Shown: piece by piece, positions 5,187 through 6,091 of the stretch
Layout of the letters: each line of letters begins with the position of its first letter
Position numbering within the stretch: the stretch's first letter is position 1
NCBI GenBank assembly: GCA_027451605.1
Contig: DAIDJA010000118.1
Span: 1-6,091 of the forward strand
Direction of reading: 5' to 3'
DNA from: Acidimicrobiales bacterium
GTDB lineage: Bacteria > Actinomycetota > Acidimicrobiia > Acidimicrobiales > JABEUL01
Length of the DNA: 6,091 bases
Program-made: the position numbers and the translations under genes
The notes under the pieces: generated by a model
Told to the model about the DNA's origin: nothing
What the model saw: only the letters and a program-made list of their open reading frames with translations
Databases searched by the model: none

Positions 5187-6091
5187 GTGACGAATATTTT
5201 AAAATACTTGAAGGCATTGAACCTTGTCGGGAATCTTGCATCCGATGATTCCGGTGGAAATAATTTTGAACCTGTTTCGATTTCGCTATTGGATATCCTT
5301 AATTCTGATTCGTCTGACGGAACTTTTACAATTGATGTTGCAGAATCGATCAAAATTTGCGGGGAAGTTACCGAATTGACCGTTTCGGAAGGGCAATCTG
5401 CCTCCGTCTTAAAACTTGGGATTTCAGTTGAAGTTCCGGTTGTGATCCAACGTATCTCCCTTGTGCTGGATTATCGGCCGACTGTGGCAACTGAGCATGG
5501 ATTTCAAAGCTGGTCGCCGATTCGGATAACTGACATTGATGACGTGAGGCCCAGTCGCGATTCAATGCCGGATTGGGTGAAGGGAATGTATTATTCAGAT
5601 GCTAAAGCGGTTGGCAAGGTTTTCGCAGCAGATCAGTACATGGCATGTAAAAATGAAAATTCCTTTGCAATGGTAGGATTCTTGTCAACCTTAAAACATT
5701 TTTCAAATCTTACGGTTGAAAACGGTAATTTGGTGGTAAACGCAATTTTGGACGGGGTCACCGTTGAAATTGGAAGTTTTGATTTAGATCCGATCTATTT
5801 TTCAATTACAAACATTTCGGGCGACGGTACCCATGAAAAGCCTGATTTTGTCAGCCCCGAATTCGATAGATCATTCAACTTTTATATGGACCTATGGTCG
5901 CAATACTCTGAAGCGAGATCCAAGAGGTCATTTGCTTTAGACTTCAGTAACGAAAAAAAAGGAAAGGTTGATTTGGGATGGTGCTCATGGTATCAGTATT
6001 TTTGGGACTTGGAGCCTTCTCATATTGATGATGCAATTGATGAGGGTGTAAATCGCGGGTATGATCTCATACAAATAGATGACGGGTTCCA
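5187..6091 (+). CDS. GH36-family alpha-galactosidase (melibiase), N-terminal part, cut by window end
   Basis: The frame stays open from GTG 5187 to the window edge, giving 301 residues of a protein that in this family usually runs to several hundred. GH36 enzymes hydrolyse terminal alpha-galactosyl residues from melibiose, raffinose and galactomannan-type oligosaccharides with retention of configuration. The first 240 or so residues are beta-rich and form the supersandwich-like N-terminal domain, including the GFQSWSP stretch (105-111). The start of the TIM-barrel domain is marked by LGWCSWYQYF (263-272) and LIQIDDGF (294-301), both characteristic of GH36. The catalytic nucleophile and acid/base lie beyond the window. 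No signal peptide is visible, so the enzyme is probably cytoplasmic and acts on imported oligosaccharides. It has its own promoter and candidate operator and is separated from cofE by 331 bp. Raffinose-synthase-like members share the motifs and cannot be excluded. Confidence 0.85.
   Translation, partial: MTNILKYLKALNLVGNLASDDSGGNNFEPVSISLLDILNSDSSDGTFTIDVAESIKICGEVTELTVSEGQSASVLKLGISVEVPVVIQRISLVLDYRPTVATEHGFQSWSPIRITDIDDVRPSRDSMPDWVKGMYYSDAKAVGKVFAADQYMACKNENSFAMVGFLSTLKHFSNLTVENGNLVVNAILDGVTVEIGSFDLDPIYFSITNISGDGTHEKPDFVSPEFDRSFNFYMDLWSQYSEARSKRSFALDFSNEKKGKVDLGWCSWYQYFWDLEPSHIDDAIDEGVNRGYDLIQIDDGF

Overview
The window reads as a stretch of bacterial chromosome, most likely from a fairly AT-rich actinobacterium (best guess: the Acidimicrobiia or relatives). 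It is capped at its left edge by 20 bases that look exactly like a hypotrich ciliate telomere, (C4A4)2C4. The bacterial origin is shown by Shine-Dalgarno spacing, TTG and GTG starts, 4-bp ATGA/TTGA stop-start overlaps and the gene content: coenzyme F420 synthesis beside cell-envelope sugar-nucleotide genes. The lineage guess rests on that content and on remembered resemblance of the membrane protein at 367-1125 to an acidimicrobial family. No database search was possible.

Layout. 1-20: telomere-like repeat. 44-253: a short reading frame that resembles the C-terminal tail of an actinobacterial GT2 (WbbL/rhamnosyltransferase-like) glycosyltransferase, apparently cut off by the telomere-like cap. 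254-366: a regulatory gap holding a 10-bp inverted repeat straight after the stop codon, a candidate promoter, and a 17-bp palindrome just before the next gene. 367-1125: an uncharacterised single-pass membrane protein with an extracytoplasmic domain and a Thr/Pro/Ser-rich tail. 1172-4855: a tight four-gene run comprising a sugar-nucleotide pyrophosphorylase, an NAD-dependent sugar epimerase, CofD and CofE, each gene overlapping the next by 4 bp. 4856-5186: a 331-bp gap with no gene but with a clear promoter/operator arrangement at its right end. 5187-6091: the first 301 codons of a GH36-type alpha-galactosidase running off the window.

How the genes fit together. The pyrophosphorylase would activate a sugar 1-phosphate to an NDP-sugar, the epimerase would modify it, and a glycosyltransferase such as the one suggested at the left end would use it for envelope polysaccharide. 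CofD and CofE build the side chain of the deazaflavin cofactor F420. Mycobacteria also keep fbiA-fbiB close to manB and wbbL, so the grouping has a known parallel. The alpha-galactosidase has its own promoter and is probably a separately regulated sugar-use gene.

The strongest anomaly is the ciliate-type telomere joined to bacterial DNA. It may be a library or assembly chimera, or genuine telomere addition to bacterial DNA inside a ciliate; the sequence alone cannot decide. I found no CRISPR array, tRNA, rRNA or insertion sequence.
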